Assembly (NCBI GenBank): GCA_021397835.1
Contig: JAJFZO010000184.1
Location: forward strand, 558,001 to 622,000
DNA: 64,000 nucleotides
Direction of reading: 5' to 3'
Origin: Moringa oleifera
Lineage: Eukaryota; Streptophyta; Magnoliopsida; Brassicales; Moringaceae
A program made the translations under genes and the position numbers. Below the pieces are notes generated by a model. That model searched no databases. It was not told the origin of the DNA and saw only the letters and a list, made by a program, of their open reading frames with translations. Positions within the stretch are counted from its first letter, which is position 1. The number at the start of each line of letters is the position of its first letter. Shown here piece after piece: positions 24,660-38,093 of the stretch.

Positions 24660-25305
24660 AAGTTATATATTCTAACGACCAAGCAAACTAATGAACATGC
24701 ATTGTATTAAATTTTCAATGCCAAACATGAAAAAAGATTTCAATGGAAGGTAGAATATTTTTCAATGCTAAATGTTGTAGTAGATTTTGACAGAAGACAA
24801 ATTATTTTTTAGAGTCCACAAAAAGACAAAATTTTCAATGTTAAATGTTGAGATTGATTTCAATGGGAAACAAATCTTTTTTTACATCATCAAATGTCAT
24901 GGAAATCTTGACTAGAGACAAAAATTCTTCTTTACAATGCAAATATTAAAAGTGATTTTGACGAGAGACAACATTCATAAGGCATGTTGAGGAAGAATTT
25001 TGACAACCAATCGTCATGTATCAAGGACGATTTTAAAGAAAGATTCCATTATTTTTAGTATGTCAAATATCAAGGGTGATTTCGACAAGAGACGATGTTT
25101 GCAAGGCATGTCGAGGAAGAATTTCTATAGCCAATCATCATACATCAAGGATGATTCTGATGGAAGGTGAAACCTTTTAAAATTTTAAACTTTTTTTACA
25201 ACGTCGAATGTCAAGGGTAATTTTGACTGGAGACAAAATTTATTAGGACATGTCGCAAAAGAATTCTAATAGTCAAATCATCATACATTAAGGATGATTT
25301 CAATG
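24660..25305 (+). repeat. 3' untranslated tandem repeats of element A
   Basis: Irregular tandem copies of motifs such as TCAAGGGTGATTT(C/T)GA, GAGACAA and GGCATGT(T/C)GAGGAAGAATTT recur through this stretch. Reverse-complement versions occur in the giant element (32880-33300). Tat-lineage elements commonly carry variable satellite-like repeats between pol and the 3' LTR, which this position matches. Confidence 0.7.
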
Positions 25306-25634
25306 TGATGTAATACACATCAACATCAGTTTTTTATTTTTAGTGTACTTGATTAGTTACCTATTTTTAGTTTATTTTAACATAATTTCCTAGTTGAAGT
25401 TAGTTTCTTTGGTTTCTCATACTCAATTTAAGTTAGTTTCTTATTTTTTTAGATTTCTATTTTCTAATTTGTTTTCTTACATTACAAATACTATTTAAAA
25501 ACTTATTGTAATAGTTAAAAAGAATTCAATGCAATTTATCAAAATTATTTTCTAATGATTTTATTGTAATCTTTGAGTTTGTTTGTTGTTATTATTCTAC
25601 TTCTTTCTCAAAGCGAAACTTTTACTACATTGAG
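25306..25634 (+). repeat. 5' LTR of element G
   Basis: It begins TGATGTAATACACATCAACA and aligns with 49336-49632, which begins TGATGCAATACACAAAATTA. Shared landmarks include TTAGTTACCTATTT, CAATTTATCAAA and ATCTTTGAGTTTGTT. The right edge is set by the primer-binding site. Confidence 0.8.
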
Positions 25635-25650
25635 TTAGTATCAATGCAAA
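25635..25650 (+). other. Primer-binding site of element G (tRNA-Met type)
   Basis: TTAGTATCAATGCAAA is a decayed form of the TGGTATCAGAGC site complementary to initiator tRNA-Met, in the right place just inside the LTR. Confidence 0.6.
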
Positions 25651-25999
25651 TATTTTTACCTTATTCTAATGGTTGACGACTGTTCTAGTGGGAAAGAAAC
25701 CAACGATGACAATTCATGGTCAAACAAAATTGATTAATAACTTGATGGGATCAATGAAACCTTTCACAATCTCATGAAGATGACGACTATAATGACTATA
25801 AAAGAAAGATGTGATTCCATGGAACAATGACCAAATCAACATGACAACATAGAGAATGGTGGCCAACAAGACCTAAGTCGCGTAAATTTTGTTGTAAAAA
25901 TTCTAAAATAATAAATCATGTGGATTTGTAGCCTAAATACCAACCACTTATTGACCTAGTCTTAAGAGGTCAACATTAAATTGTGGTAGGCTATGTCAA

Positions 26000-27494
26000 T
26001 AGATGCCAACCATAAATTAACTAAAAAATCGATAACAAAGCTTCAATTCGAGCAACACCAACCATTAATCATGTTTTTCATGAGCATGCTCGGTTATAGG
26101 TCTATAAACGATGAAATTGATAAGCTCTTATGTGATGATGTAATGGTGAGTTCGAGATAGTGGTTTTCAATGTCAAGATTAGAGGAATTTTCAACAAAGA
26201 GAGTGGTAGAGATTGGATTATTCATTGAAGAAGAAGAAGATTTTTATTTTAGGGATAAAGATCGGGCTTCACACACTCAAGAATTTAAGAAGAAGATGGG
26301 TTTGCCAAGTTCGATGGTTGATTAAATACTAAAGATTTCTCGATTAGGTAAGTACTGTTGAAAACCTTTTTGATTATTTGAATATTTTAAAAGAAAGTAA
26401 AGTCAAGCTTGTGGTATATAAGTAGAAAAGCAAAGCTTTTGCTTAGTGCAAACACTTCAATGTGATCATTAAGGGTAAGAAAAGTAACATGTTTGCACTT
26501 GGTCCAAGATGAAGTAATTACTATAAAGGTGTTTACTCCCTCCAAATTATGAGCAATTTTTATACCAATAATATCAAAATTGTTAGCAAGTCAATTGTAT
26601 TATTAATGAGTATGCAAAAAAATTTTACTAATTAAATGCGCAAGTTAATTTATGTAAAATAAAGAATCAATTGATTACTCGCTGTATTAGAGACTTGAAG
26701 CTGGTTACTCAAGATTGACTTATTCTTTAAGGGATTTGGATGATGATAGATGTAGTTTATTTGGTGATAAAAAGTTGAAAATCATACCATTAGGTCTGCT
26801 ATGCATACTTAGAGTAACTTATTAACGACAAAATCAATAAAACTCTTCCACTTTAAAGGGGTCAACAACTTTAAGAAGAAATGGTAGTCATAATAAAGAC
26901 ATTTTTTCAACTCAAAATTTGACATAAAATCAAAGTAGAACTTCAACCCTTATTCAATCTAACATCGAAGGTAGAAATCAACAGTAACAATAAATCATAA
27001 CAACCTTTATGCGTGCCCTAAATCTCGAAAAGTGTTTTCGGTGAAACCAATCAGCTGCCTTTCAAATCATTGCCCAAATAAATGATCTTTTAACTTTACA
27101 AAAGAAGATGGTAGTGATAAAATACAAGTTCTTGAAGAAGAAATTTATAATGATGCTAGGTTTACCCAAATAGATGTAAGAGAAATAGTGTGTGTTTTCG
27201 AACAGCTCTTGCTTGCCCCGAAGAAAGCTAATAACTCTCAACAACACAAGATCTTTTAAACCTAATGCATTATTTATAATAAGGGATGTAATATTATTAT
27301 TAATAGCAACAGTAGCGAGAATGTTGTCACTAAAACTTCAGTGTAAGCATTACATTTAAAGATTGAAAAGCATACTTCTCCATAAAAGATCTCATGGATT
27401 AAAAAAGGTTTGAAAGTTCAAGTGTTAGAAGTTCGCAAGGTTTTTTTGTCAATCAAGGAGTATTACAAAAAAGGAGATCGTATGTGATGTAATA
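26000..27494 (+). pseudogene. Gag and N-terminal protease remnant of element G
   Basis: Near 26600-26730 the frame reads NEYAKKFY-LNAQVNLCKI, then QLITRCIRDLK, a gypsy gag segment (EYxxEFxxLxxRxxLxExExQxxxRxxxGL). At 27290-27494 the retropepsin region appears: the active-site DSGS is degraded to NSNS, followed by SENVVTK, LKIEKHTSP-KISWIKKG, a VQVLEVRKVFLSIKEYYKK segment and the start of VCDV. The protein is cut here in mid-domain by the giant element. Stops are frequent. Confidence 0.72.
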
Positions 27495-30400
27495 TGTCAT
27501 AACCAGAGTTTTAAACGAGGAAACCCACAATGTAAGAAAAAGCTAAGAGTCACCATCAATCTTTTTAGGTGTGATTATCCACCATCCTAAAGTGAAGCTA
27601 ACTAGTTTTAAAAGTTAAGATTCTATGTTCAAGAGTTAGTTATGCTTGGGGAAGGATTAGCACTCCCAAAACACCCATAATGGGTACCATTTTGATTTCC
27701 TTTTTCGAAAAATTTTTCTTAGGGTATTTTGGTCAAAGTATAAGATTTTGTACTTACTCCATCCCGATATACTAAAATAGTTTTTAGGGAAAAAACAGCA
27801 GTTTGCACTTGCTCACCTCTTTTTTTCTACAAAATAAATGGTTAAAAATTATAACTATAGTATATTTTTATTAAAATAAATTTTATGTAAGGAAAATCAT
27901 AAATTGATTATCCAAATGTGCCTTTTTCTATAACATGATTGAGCCATATGCAAACAAATAAATAAATAAATAGATCATAACAAATAATTTAATAAGAAGT
28001 CAAATGATAATTAACTTAGTTTCAATGATTTTATTCAAGAAATTAAATATACTATAGTGAATGTACACAAGAAGTGAGATGAATACCTTTGAAAGTCCTC
28101 TACACTTTGTAGTATTCCTTCCTTCTTTAATATCATTGACTATGGAATTTTAATAAGAATTCTTTTGAATAATAATGAAAACTCCAATGAAAACAAGAAA
28201 GCTATAGAGAGAATTTTTCAGAGAATTTTCTCTTGCTTACTACGAATGTGTGAGAATGCAATGAAAAATTACTTCTTTGCTTGAATGCTTTCACATCTGC
28301 AATTGAAAAATCGACATCTATTTATAGGATTCTAATGGTATAAGTTAGCATCAAATGGTGGGTGAGTGTAGTGCCCCCAACAACCTCTACCTTTAAACTC
28401 CATAAAGTCCAATTCACTTTATGATGTCTTTTGGGACTTTTATAGAGTATGTTTATTGATTCTAACTTTATTTTCATAATCTTCAGCTTTGTTTGAGTGG
28501 GAAGATACTCTCAATTACCCTAATCCTTGTTTGGATATTTTAAGAATAGGTCTGTCCAGCTAACTTTCATTGTGTCACTCAATTCCTTCAAATCTAATGC
28601 TTAACTTCAATTTTTGGTTGCAATTCTCAATCTTCTCATGCATTCCATCAATCTTTGTATAATTCCTAAATTTCACCAACTGTGTAAAAGATTTGGTCTA
28701 AACTATGCCATAGACTCCCTAGGTGTGCCACTTTCGAGCAAATTGCTACATCAAAGCTCTACTTTTCACGTGGTAGTTCATTGTTGATTAGAAAAGTATG
28801 CTTCCACTCGAATGCCATTAAGTCAATGCTACCTACCACATCACCTTATTTTTTCTTATTATCATTTTCAGCATCATCAGATGACATCCTACCATGTCAA
28901 TTAATGAATGGATAAGTGAGTGCAACTCTATATCTGCCACCTTATTAGTGTCACACTGTTGGCGCGTTGTCAGCTAAATCTCTTTTTCAAATCACTAGTC
29001 TCTTTATGCTATCAACGATTAGATTGCCTTGTCAATAGATGCTTCCTCAAATAACATCGTGAATTGCAACCCCTCATTACATGTCAAAAATAGCCCCTCA
29101 AGCTGCATCATGCCATATTAGCTCACTCTACCGTGTTAGCGCCTTAAAAAAGTCTATTTCTTGTAACATCTCTTCCTTAATGGTTAATGCAATCTTAAAT
29201 ATTTTCTTTTCATTTTTTTTGGGTTTTTTTTTTATAGTTTTCCTTATCTTTTTGCTTTAGAAAACACTTTCTGCTCTCTCTTATCTCCATAAGCTCTCTT
29301 AAAGTGAGTCTTCTTTTCTTCTAGCAAAGCCTTCTCTAGCTAGCATCGAATTTATAGGTCCCTTAGTAGTTACTACTAGGGATTTGACTAGGATTAGAAA
29401 AACATACTGGATCCCTACGTAGATGGATATAGTGATGCCAATTCTTGACGAGAGGTCTTATTTTAAAAGCCATGCACCTTTGTATGTTTGAGGAATGTCT
29501 TAAAGGAGGCTTGAGAATTCCTCCAAACACATTATTTAAAGTGACCTATAAGAATTACAAGCTATCATCCTCTTAGCTAGTTCTTAATTCTTAGAGAATC
29601 CTTATCGCCATCTCTCCTAATTGTTTAGATTTGGTAATCATAGATTTATACAGTTTTTTTTTTAAGATTTTTCGAACTAAAACAACTACAGAGTGATCTA
29701 AGACAACTTATAAAATTTTAGTACTTCTTATCTAAGAGGCCCTTACTCTTTGTTTTTAGCCTCCGTAAAACAATGAAATAGTGGAAATAATAATATTTTT
29801 AGGTGTTTTATAATAGAATTCCTCCTAGGATCAATCAATAGACTCTCCCCCTAAAATCAAGAAATGGCACTAATGTTACCTTTTATGAGCTTCTTGTTAC
29901 TTCCAAGCAGACTTTGACAAGTAGCAAGAAGACTCTACTATGTCTGTATTTCTAAGTGATTCATGGATAGCTAGAATGCACTCTAATCTTATAACTTAGG
30001 AGCTTCTAGTGTCAACTTTTAGAGAGGTTTCCAACCTTCATGTTACACTTGTCATTCAAAAGGTTAGAGTTTGCTTTAGCAAATTCATCTTTTACCATCT
30101 TTGGCCTTCCTTCCCCTATTAAGAGACTACAACCTGGAAATGTTTCTCAACTCTTTCCTATAGAGATGAGTTAGAATCCTTCCACCAGGTAGGTTTATCT
30201 CATTTCATTTTATGAGTTCATGCTTTTGACAAACTATCACTAACTAATTTTTTATTTTTACTACAAATCATTTTTTGATAATGCTTAAAAACTAAAAAAA
30301 AAAAAAAGAGGCTTTCAAGAGGTAGTTAAGGTGGTTGTGAAGACATCCACAAGCCTTTCTTTTAAGAAAGGTACATTAAAAGCACTCATACTATAAAGGG

Positions 30401-32359
30401 CAAGCAAACAACAGAGTGTATCCTTTAATATAATGGTTTTTGCAGATTTCCTTTCTTAATAAGAGTCTATAATAGTCACCATCGCTTTTCAAGCTTAAAA
30501 AATCAAGCACTTCATTAAAGAACTAATGCTACCAGCCCCAACCTCTTCAACTGCCAAACAAGAAGAGGTTACGCCTAGAAAAGATGTCTGCCTTACTGGA
30601 TGAGGTAAGTTTAGGTTTGATTAACATACTTTACGTTTCTCTTTCTTGTTATTGATTCATAAATTCTTTTTTTATAAGTTATGCAAGATTTGTTATAATG
30701 GCAAAAGAATGCAAGATCTAAAGCCTGGTAGAATTTATACAAAGAGGCTGTAAAAGCTCTTGAGAAGGCTAGGAAAAAAAAAATAAACTCAGTTAATAGC
30801 AAAAGTTTCCTCCCTCAAGTAGTAAAAGCAAGAGGTAGACTAAGAGATCTCTATAGTGAAAAGCAGGGATAAAAAAATGCAGATAAATTTTGAGTTTCAA
30901 TAAGAGAAGCAAAAGAAAGAACACCTAGAACAGCTCCTAACTATTAAAGAAGAGGCAGTAGTAGCTTTCAAGGATAGTGAAGAATTAAACAAAGCAATGT
31001 TGGAGGAATGTGTAAAAGTTTTTTGGGAAATAAGGAACGATACTAAAGCTGAAGTGCCAAAGAAGTATCACAAAGTCAACTTGGACTTTATCATAATTGA
31101 ACCCCATACATCTTTCAATTCTCGAGCTACTCCAGCAGTACCTAAGCCTATAGGAAGCCCGGTCTTCATTTCTCTTGACTTCATGAGCTAAATTCTGAAG
31201 GAATTGAATAAAGACTCTATTGACCTTGAGGAGATAACTTCTTAGATGTATTTCTTTTAGTATTTTAAATTCAATGTAATCTATTTAACGTGTGAAATGA
31301 AACAAACTTCTTTTTTTGACTTCTTGCACTCTATCATGTATTTTGTTCTTTAGATGGAGTCATTTTTTAGAAGGTAAAGGTATGAAAAGAAAATTTTAAA
31401 AACCTCAATATTCACCCTTCATTATCCTTAGACAGAATCGCGCTTGAAACTTCAGACTCCTCTCTAAACATATGGTAGACTCTTCCAAGGAAAAGTGTTG
31501 ACAATGTAAAATGAAAGTCTAAACACTTTACTTCCTTTAAAAATAAGACTTCAATGTCTTAATATTCATTTCGTCCTTTTAGAAAGACTTTTCCTTATTC
31601 TCTTTTAGAAATTTTAGATTCTTCCTTAGTTAGAAAGTATATTCTAGTAAGGAAGAGTGTCAAAGATACAAAGTGAGTGTATGAAAACTTTACCTTCTTT
31701 AGATATAAGACCTTAATGTCCTAATATTCTTTTCGTCCTCTTAAGAAGATTTTTTTTCACTTTCCTTTGGAAATTTTACTTTTCTCTAGTCACAAGGAAC
31801 ACTCTATTAGGGAAGAGTGTCAAGAATGTAAATTGAGTGTGTGGAGACTCTACCTTTATAATCTTAAATGAATTTAATACTCACTTTGATCCTTTAGGAA
31901 GACTCTGGCTCACTTATCTTAACAGACTATAATTGAATCTCCTTAGGAAGAGTGTTTTACAAGATCATAGAATTGAATAGATAAGCTCTTTTCAATCTTA
32001 TTTCACTATCCTTACACTCTCCAATATCAACATTATGGCTCTCCTCCTCAAAGTAGACTTAGAAACAACATATTCAGAGATATTCTTTTAAGCTTGGAGG
32101 AAGACTATGAAAGATTTTGGGAAGACCTCAAAACATTATGACTCTTCTTAAATGAGGATCTTCTTAGATCCTTGAGACTTTTCTTATTCATTTGAAAGGT
32201 CACCTACTTAATTTTTCCTTAAAACCATAAATTTTCCCTCATCAGACCCCATTAATACATTTTTTATAGTCTTCCCAAAAGGAACACTGCTACTCTTTAT
32301 AATGTAAAGAGCTATAGTGGCACCTTTAATCCAATGAGGAATAAATTTTGGTATCGACA
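27495..32359 (-). repeat. 3' LTR of giant element O
   Basis: In element orientation it starts at 32359 with TGTCGATACC and ends at 27495 with GGTTATGACA, giving TG...CA borders. It aligns along its whole length with 43634-48460, for example at AAAGTTAAGATTCT (27620), ATAAGAATTCTTTTGAA (28155) and CTCTTCCTTAATGGTT (29170). At 4865 bp it is very large for an LTR. It contains a reverse-strand gene remnant. Confidence 0.85.
29340..31250 (+). pseudogene. Reverse-strand PF04195-like gene remnant in the 3' LTR of O
   Basis: This coding region runs opposite to the element. Its first part (29390-30200) is decayed but parallels the better copy at 45590-46320. A GAG|GTAAGT donor at 30602-30610 and a TTTTTTTATAAG end near 30685 suggest an intron of about 85 bp, at the same place as in the other LTR. 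The second exon ends in an open stretch (30997-31191) encoding MLEECVKVFWEIRNDTKAEV, then LDFIIIEPHTSF and a proline-rich tail (AVPKPIGSPV). The protein type is an N-terminal domain plus coiled coil, as in plant genes labelled putative gypsy type transposon. Its role is unknown. Confidence 0.65.
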
Positions 32360-33930
32360 ACTGCACCTCTTTGTTTATCATCAAAAATTTAAAATAAAAC
32401 AAAGACCAAAAGATAACAAATTTTCCCCAACTTTTTTGCTTTTTTTTTTCGAAGATTTATCTATAACATTCTTTATCTTTTTTTTTTAAATCTTTTTTTC
32501 ATAAATTATACAAAAGATCAAAAATGAAGTTTTTTTATAAAATTAGTTTGATAGTGATTATCTATCATCCAAGATTGAGTTCTTCCTTGTCTTTTGATGA
32601 TAAATACCTCATTTATCATTGAGAAGTTCTCGGTTCTAACATCTTTTGTTGGAATTCTTTCTCGACTTCTAACAAAAGATTACTTCTTTCATCTCATGAA
32701 AGAATCTTTTTCATCTTTTGATGATAAGTAAGATTTAAGTTTCACCATTTACTATCAAAATTCTTCCTCGACATTAGATGGCCTTAATTTCTTATTGGTA
32801 TTCTTTCTCAACATTTAATGATATAAGGTTTTTTGTCTCTTATTAGATTGCCTTTGAAGTTCAACACGTGAAAATATTTTGAGAGGTCTTATCTCCGATC
32901 GAAGTCATCCTCCTTATATGATGATCTAGTTATTGGAATCCTTCCTCAACATGGCCTATAAGCGTTATTTAATGTCAAAATCACCTTCTACATTTGTTAT
33001 TGTAAAAAAAAAAAGGTTTGAAATTTTGAATGATCATGTCTTCCATCGAAATCATCCTTAATGTACAATGATTTGGCTGCTAAAATTCTTCCTTGTATAT
33101 GTCCGACACATTTTTATCTTCTATCAAAATCACCTCGATGTTTGATGTTATATTTTGAAATGTGACATCATCCATCGAAATATCCATTAATGTCTGTGTC
33201 AGCATCCAATATTTTACCTACAATGAAAATCTTTAATGTTTGATAATGAAAAGTGTTTTACATCCTGTTGGGCTCCCTTTGATGTTTGGTATTGAAAGCA
33301 TGTTCTTGATGTTCTTTTATTTATTTTATTTGGTTATCAAAGTATATAACTTGTCGATCAAAGTTACTTTTCGCATCTTTTTCCTTTCTTTTTGGAATGT
33401 TTTTCTTCTCTTTTTCTTTTTTCTTAAAGAAAAAATGGATCCTTTCACTTTTTAGCATCCTTCCTTGAAAATGTCATCGTTGGATTTTTTAATGACAAAT
33501 CAAATCAATGATTTAGGATTTTCTCAATAAAGGCGCTTTTTCTATATATTCCCTAGTTTTTTTTTCCATCATGTTTCCAAAATATTATCCTTTCCGCCCG
33601 ATTTTGTTTAAATTGCTGACTCACTTTCTCTTTCTTTTTTTTTCTTTTAAAGAATTAATCTCTATCCTAATGTTAAATTTGTTTTAGACAAATAATCAAT
33701 CATGAATTCTTAGAAATAACATTAGTGGATCATGAAGTAATCAAAGAGGAGTGTAATGAATGATTTTTATTTTTAAAGTACGTATATATAAAAAAGAATT
33801 CAAAACAAAGCTTTACTCCTTTACTATTCAACATTTGCTTTGTCCATTTCTTTTTAATAATGATCACATTAATGCACTAGATAACTCTGATTGAAAATAC
33901 TCTTTTTACCCTCATGGGATCTATCCCTTA
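32360..33930 (-). repeat. 3' untranslated repeat region of element O
   Basis: Between the end of pol and the 3' LTR lie irregular repeats such as CTTTTGATGATAA, TTCTTTCTCGACTTCTAA, ATCGAAATCATCC and TTTGATGTT. They correspond in reverse complement to the repeats at 24660-25305 of element A. No coding is seen. Confidence 0.65.
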
Positions 33931-33949
33931 TGTATAGTATTTCTTGATA

Positions 33950-36900
33950 ACATCTAAATTTACCAGGGTTGATAACTCTTCATAATCCATTTCTTGCAGA
34001 ATCAAAACTCATCTAGAGAAAGCCTTCGTTACCACAAATGGTCCACCACAGTTAGGTGCCCACTTGCCCCTAGTATTTATCACATTCTTAGGTATGCATT
34101 TAACACTAATTCTCCTTCTTTAAATTATCTGGGACTCACTTTCTTATTATATGTCTTTCTCATTCTACTTTGGCAAAGTTGCCCATGACAAATAGCTTTT
34201 AATCTCTTTTCATCTATCATGTTCAGTTTCTCATATCATGCTTTCATCCATTTAACCTCCTCAAGTTGTGTTCTACAAGGACCCTTAAGGATGGAATTTG
34301 TATTTCAATTGGCAATACTACTTCTGTACCTTGTACCAAGAAATATGGAGTTCCCCTAGTTGATGTTTAGACTAAATTCTTGGAGGCATGCAAAGCCAAT
34401 GGTAGCACATCATGCCAATCTTTATGTCACTATCATTTTTTGAATAATCTTCCTAATATTCTCGTTAGCCACCTCCATTGGTCCATTCATCTTAAGCCTA
34501 TATAGAGCTAAATTATGATGCTTTATGTTGAATTAAGCACATATTTCTTTTATTTGCTTATTTTTAAATTTGTTGCAATATCTAAAATGATTCTTTTCGA
34601 AGGCCCTTATCTGTAAATAATCTTTTGTTTTTTCATGAATCAATTCATTATAACTTTTGTAAAATATGGATAGGACCTAACCTTTACCTATTAGGTGAAA
34701 TAATTTATAAATATCAAAATAAGTCAATGAATGTTAGAAGCTTCTAAGGATATAGGTCCAATTACATTGAAACCTCATAGAAAAAGGCTAGGGCGAGGTT
34801 ATCATATGGAGATGACAAGGCATGTATTTTATCTTTATAAACTTGACATTTGTGACATTTTCTTATAGATTGGATGCAAACTCTTTTCATAGGTAACCAA
34901 AAGTAACCTGCTCTCATGATTTATCTTGCCATTTTTGGTCCATTAACATAAGTGTCGCATACCCCTACATGTATTCTTTTATAATTTTGATGGGCTTATT
35001 TTTATTTACATATCGAATCATAGTTTGGTCAAAACTTCTTATGTATAGAGCTTTACCATCTAAAATAAATTTTGTAGTTAATTTTCGTAACATCTTTTTG
35101 GCATTTTTCATGGCATTTTTGGATATTGCTAACTCTTAATGTATCTTTGAATATCAATATACTATGGTTTCTCTTGCGACATTTCTTCAACTACAGCACA
35201 AAATCCTGGTCATTCTTGAATACTCATTTTAATAGGTAGTACTAATGATGGATAATTTACTTGAAACATGGATGCCAATGTCGCCAATGCATTTGCCATT
35301 TGATTTCTTTCTCTTGGCAAATGATAGAAAGTTATTTATTTAAAATTCTTGATTAATTCTTTTACCAAGGATAGTAATTTATTAATTCTTAGTTTCTGGC
35401 CATCTAATTGCCTTTCAACTCATATATCACCAAAGCTAAATCACTAAACACTATTATATGGGTTTTTTTTTTTTTTTGCTGATTATTGTGTGTAATCTCA
35501 TGATATGTGCTTTATATTCTACTATTATTTGTTGAGATAAAATCCAAATGTGTCATGAATGAACAATATTATCTTTGTAAAGATTTAAGAATTACCCCAA
35601 TGTTATGTTTAAGTATATTATAGGCTTCATGGAAATACATTTGCTAAAATTCCTCAAATTGCTTTAATTTTTCTATTACTACCATTAAATCTTCATTAAA
35701 AAAATCAAAATTTACTGGTTTATATTCAGTGTTGGCATATTTGCTAAGAAATTAGATATATCACTATTTTTGGTAGACTTTAGAGAGATATTTATTAAGT
35801 CAAATTTTAATAGTAAGAACTACTACCATGTTAACGTTCCTAACAATAAAGGTTTTTCAAATAGGTATTTTATAGGATCCAACTTGAGAATAATCCATGT
35901 CGTATGGCTTAACAAGTATTAGCGAAGCCTCTACACTACCAAAGCCAGTGCATAACAAATTTTCTCCAATTGATAAATAATTGACCTTATAAATAGTAAA
36001 TTTGTTTCTTAAATAATAGATGGCATACTTTTTCTTTTTTGAATTATCCTACTATACTAGTACGCACCCCAATGATCTTTCATATGTTATTAAATGTAAC
36101 GAAAAAGGTTTATCAGGCACTCGTGGCATCAGTACTAAGGGATTCATTAGATACATCTTGATTTTGTCAATGGCCTATTAACATTCTTCATTCTATTCCT
36201 CTTGATAATTATATTTTAATAATTTAAGTAACATGCCACACGTATTTGTCAAGTACGAGATGAATCTTGAAATATAGTTAAGCTGCCCTAGGAATCCTTT
36301 TACTTCTTTTACTATTTTTGGTGGTGGCAATTTTTAGATGGCTTTTAGTTTATGAAGGTCCACTTCAATCCCTCGCTCACTGACTTTAAATCCAACAATT
36401 TCTTTGTGCATGCTCCAAAAATGCATTTATTTAAGTTTAATCTTAATTTGTATTGCTTCAACCTTTCAAAAGGCTTTTACAGGTTTTCCACATGGCTCTC
36501 ATTCTTACGAGATTTTGCTGTCTTACCATCTACGTACATTTCAATAATCTTGTGCTTCATATCTTGAAAAAGTGTTACTACTATTCTTTGGTATGTTGCT
36601 TTACATTTTTGAGTCCAAATAGCATCACACGATAACAAAACATACCTTACATAGTTATGAAAGTTGTCTTTTTTATATCGTTCAGGGTTATCATTATCTG
36701 ATTGAAACCTGAATAACCATCCACGAATGAAAATAATAAAAAGCTTGTTATATAATCTACGAAAGTATCAATATGCGGGAGAACTAAATTATCTTTTAGG
36801 CTAGCTTTGTTCAAATCCCTATAATCCATACACATACTCACACACCTATCCTCTTTTAGTATGAGGACAATGTTGGCAACCTATTAGGGATATTTTACCA
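33950..36900 (-). pseudogene. Pol remnant of element O (RT, RNase H, integrase)
   Basis: Reading leftward, reverse transcriptase is clearest at 36841-36647: CMDYRDLNKASLKDNLVLPH, then DGYSGFNQIMITLNDIKKTT. The integrase zinc-binding head lies near 34930-34840 (RCHKCQ-like, seen as KKMSQMSS with a changed frame). The core follows near 34790 (SLFL-GFNVIGPI), where the first catalytic Asp appears as Asn. The integrase C-terminus is at about 34190-33950, with YNKKVSPR and a KEGELVLN segment. The domain order RT to integrase is that of Ty3/gypsy, and wording matches the Tat lineage. Stops and frameshifts occur throughout. The YxDD box was not identified by eye. Confidence 0.78.
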
Positions 36901-38093
36901 CTTCAATGATGAAAAGAACCTATATTATTTTTATGTATAGTGCCTATCACATCATATCATGTTATATCAATATGGGGATCATGATCCTTTTTTTTTTAAT
37001 ACAAATACCATAAACATGTGGTCTTTCAAGTAATATTTCACATGAGGGAAGTCAACATTCATACTTTGTACTAGAAAGTTAGTTTATAAGGTTTCTTAAG
37101 GACTCACTTTCTAACTTCACTAATTTGAAAATATGTATGTGATTTAGTAAGTCACAACTTAGTAAGTACAAATATCTAACAATAACAAATCATGCCAAGT
37201 ATATTATCCAAGCCACAAGTCATTACTAAACATGTTATTCTCATTTATCATAGATCAAGTGTGGATAAACGTATGCAAGTGATATGTAATTTCATTTTCT
37301 TTTTATGTTTTGGCGAATAAGATAAGCAAATGCTCCAAAAATTTCACATGAACATATTGATCCATAAGATAATGATCATATCTATGTATGTTTTATATCA
37401 TAGGCTCATGGTCAAAGAAAGTGATTCTGTGTTATCAACCCCTTGGTTAATGGAGTACCCCGTGCCATGTCTGGAATTGCATAGCCTACCAAGTAAGTCG
37501 TAACGTGTTCATAACATTTTTATTTGGTCATACAAGTGCTCATCCAGCAAACCCAACATACTTTTAAATGCTCAAACAATAATTCAAAGCACTAATCCAT
37601 TTCATAACCCAAATATACCTTTTTTTTACACATTCAATCATGTAGTTTACTTGTACTTACCTCTTATACCTTTAAAATTTTTAGCCTCTATATAAACTTC
37701 CTCCCCTTACCTTTTCTCACATTGTAATTATCCTCTAAGTATGTAAGATATACTATTATGACATTTACAAGCATAATCATGCATGATAGTAAGCCTACAT
37801 TGAATTCTTGTTTTCCTAACTTCATTGCACTTTACTTAATTCTCATTCTTATGCTTGAGTTTGCTTTGTTTCCATATATAACTAATTTAACACCTCATAT
37901 TCCATATACTGAAATTAATCATTTAGATAAAAACTAAATTTGTTCTTCCAACCTAACTAAGTTAGCACCTAACTAAATTTTGTTTCTTCACTGTAAGAGA
38001 AACTATTTTTAATGACAGTATTTTATGACCGTCATTAAAACATCGAATACTTGATGGTCCTAAGCTTGCCTGATTCTTTTTATTTTATCAGCT
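36901..38093. other. Unassigned segment where gag and protease of element O would lie
   Basis: No gag, protease or other coding motif was recognised on either strand. At 37990-38035 a sequence CACTGTAAGAGAAA is followed by TTTTTAATGACAG and TGACCGTCATTAAAA, resembling the end of a CACTA element like the one at 8525-8606. The segment may be a foreign insertion that replaced gag. Confidence 0.4.

Larger units (their letters stand above)
16704..25305 (+). mobile_element. Tat-type Ty3/gypsy element A, 5' LTR to 3' untranslated region
   Basis: In order it holds a 5' LTR (16704-20386), primer site, leader, gag remnant, a shortened pol with the integrase end, and a 3' untranslated repeat region. 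Its LTR is a diverged, inverted copy of the LTRs of the giant element at 27495-48460. The RT, RNase H and most of the integrase are missing. The element is cut at 25306 by the 5' LTR of a chromovirus-like element, and its 3' LTR was not found in the window. Confidence 0.75.
25306..27494 (+). mobile_element. Chromovirus-like gypsy element G, left half
   Basis: A short LTR (25306-25634), a tRNA-Met-type primer site, gag and the first half of the protease domain are present. The element is split at 27494/27495 by the giant element and resumes at 48461 in the same reading sense. Together the halves give a 5' LTR, gag, protease, integrase C-terminus and 3' LTR. Confidence 0.8.

Noticed and set aside
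33240..33455. 71-codon frame that looks like a membrane protein
   Set aside because: It falls in the 3' untranslated repeats of element O and is T-rich by composition.
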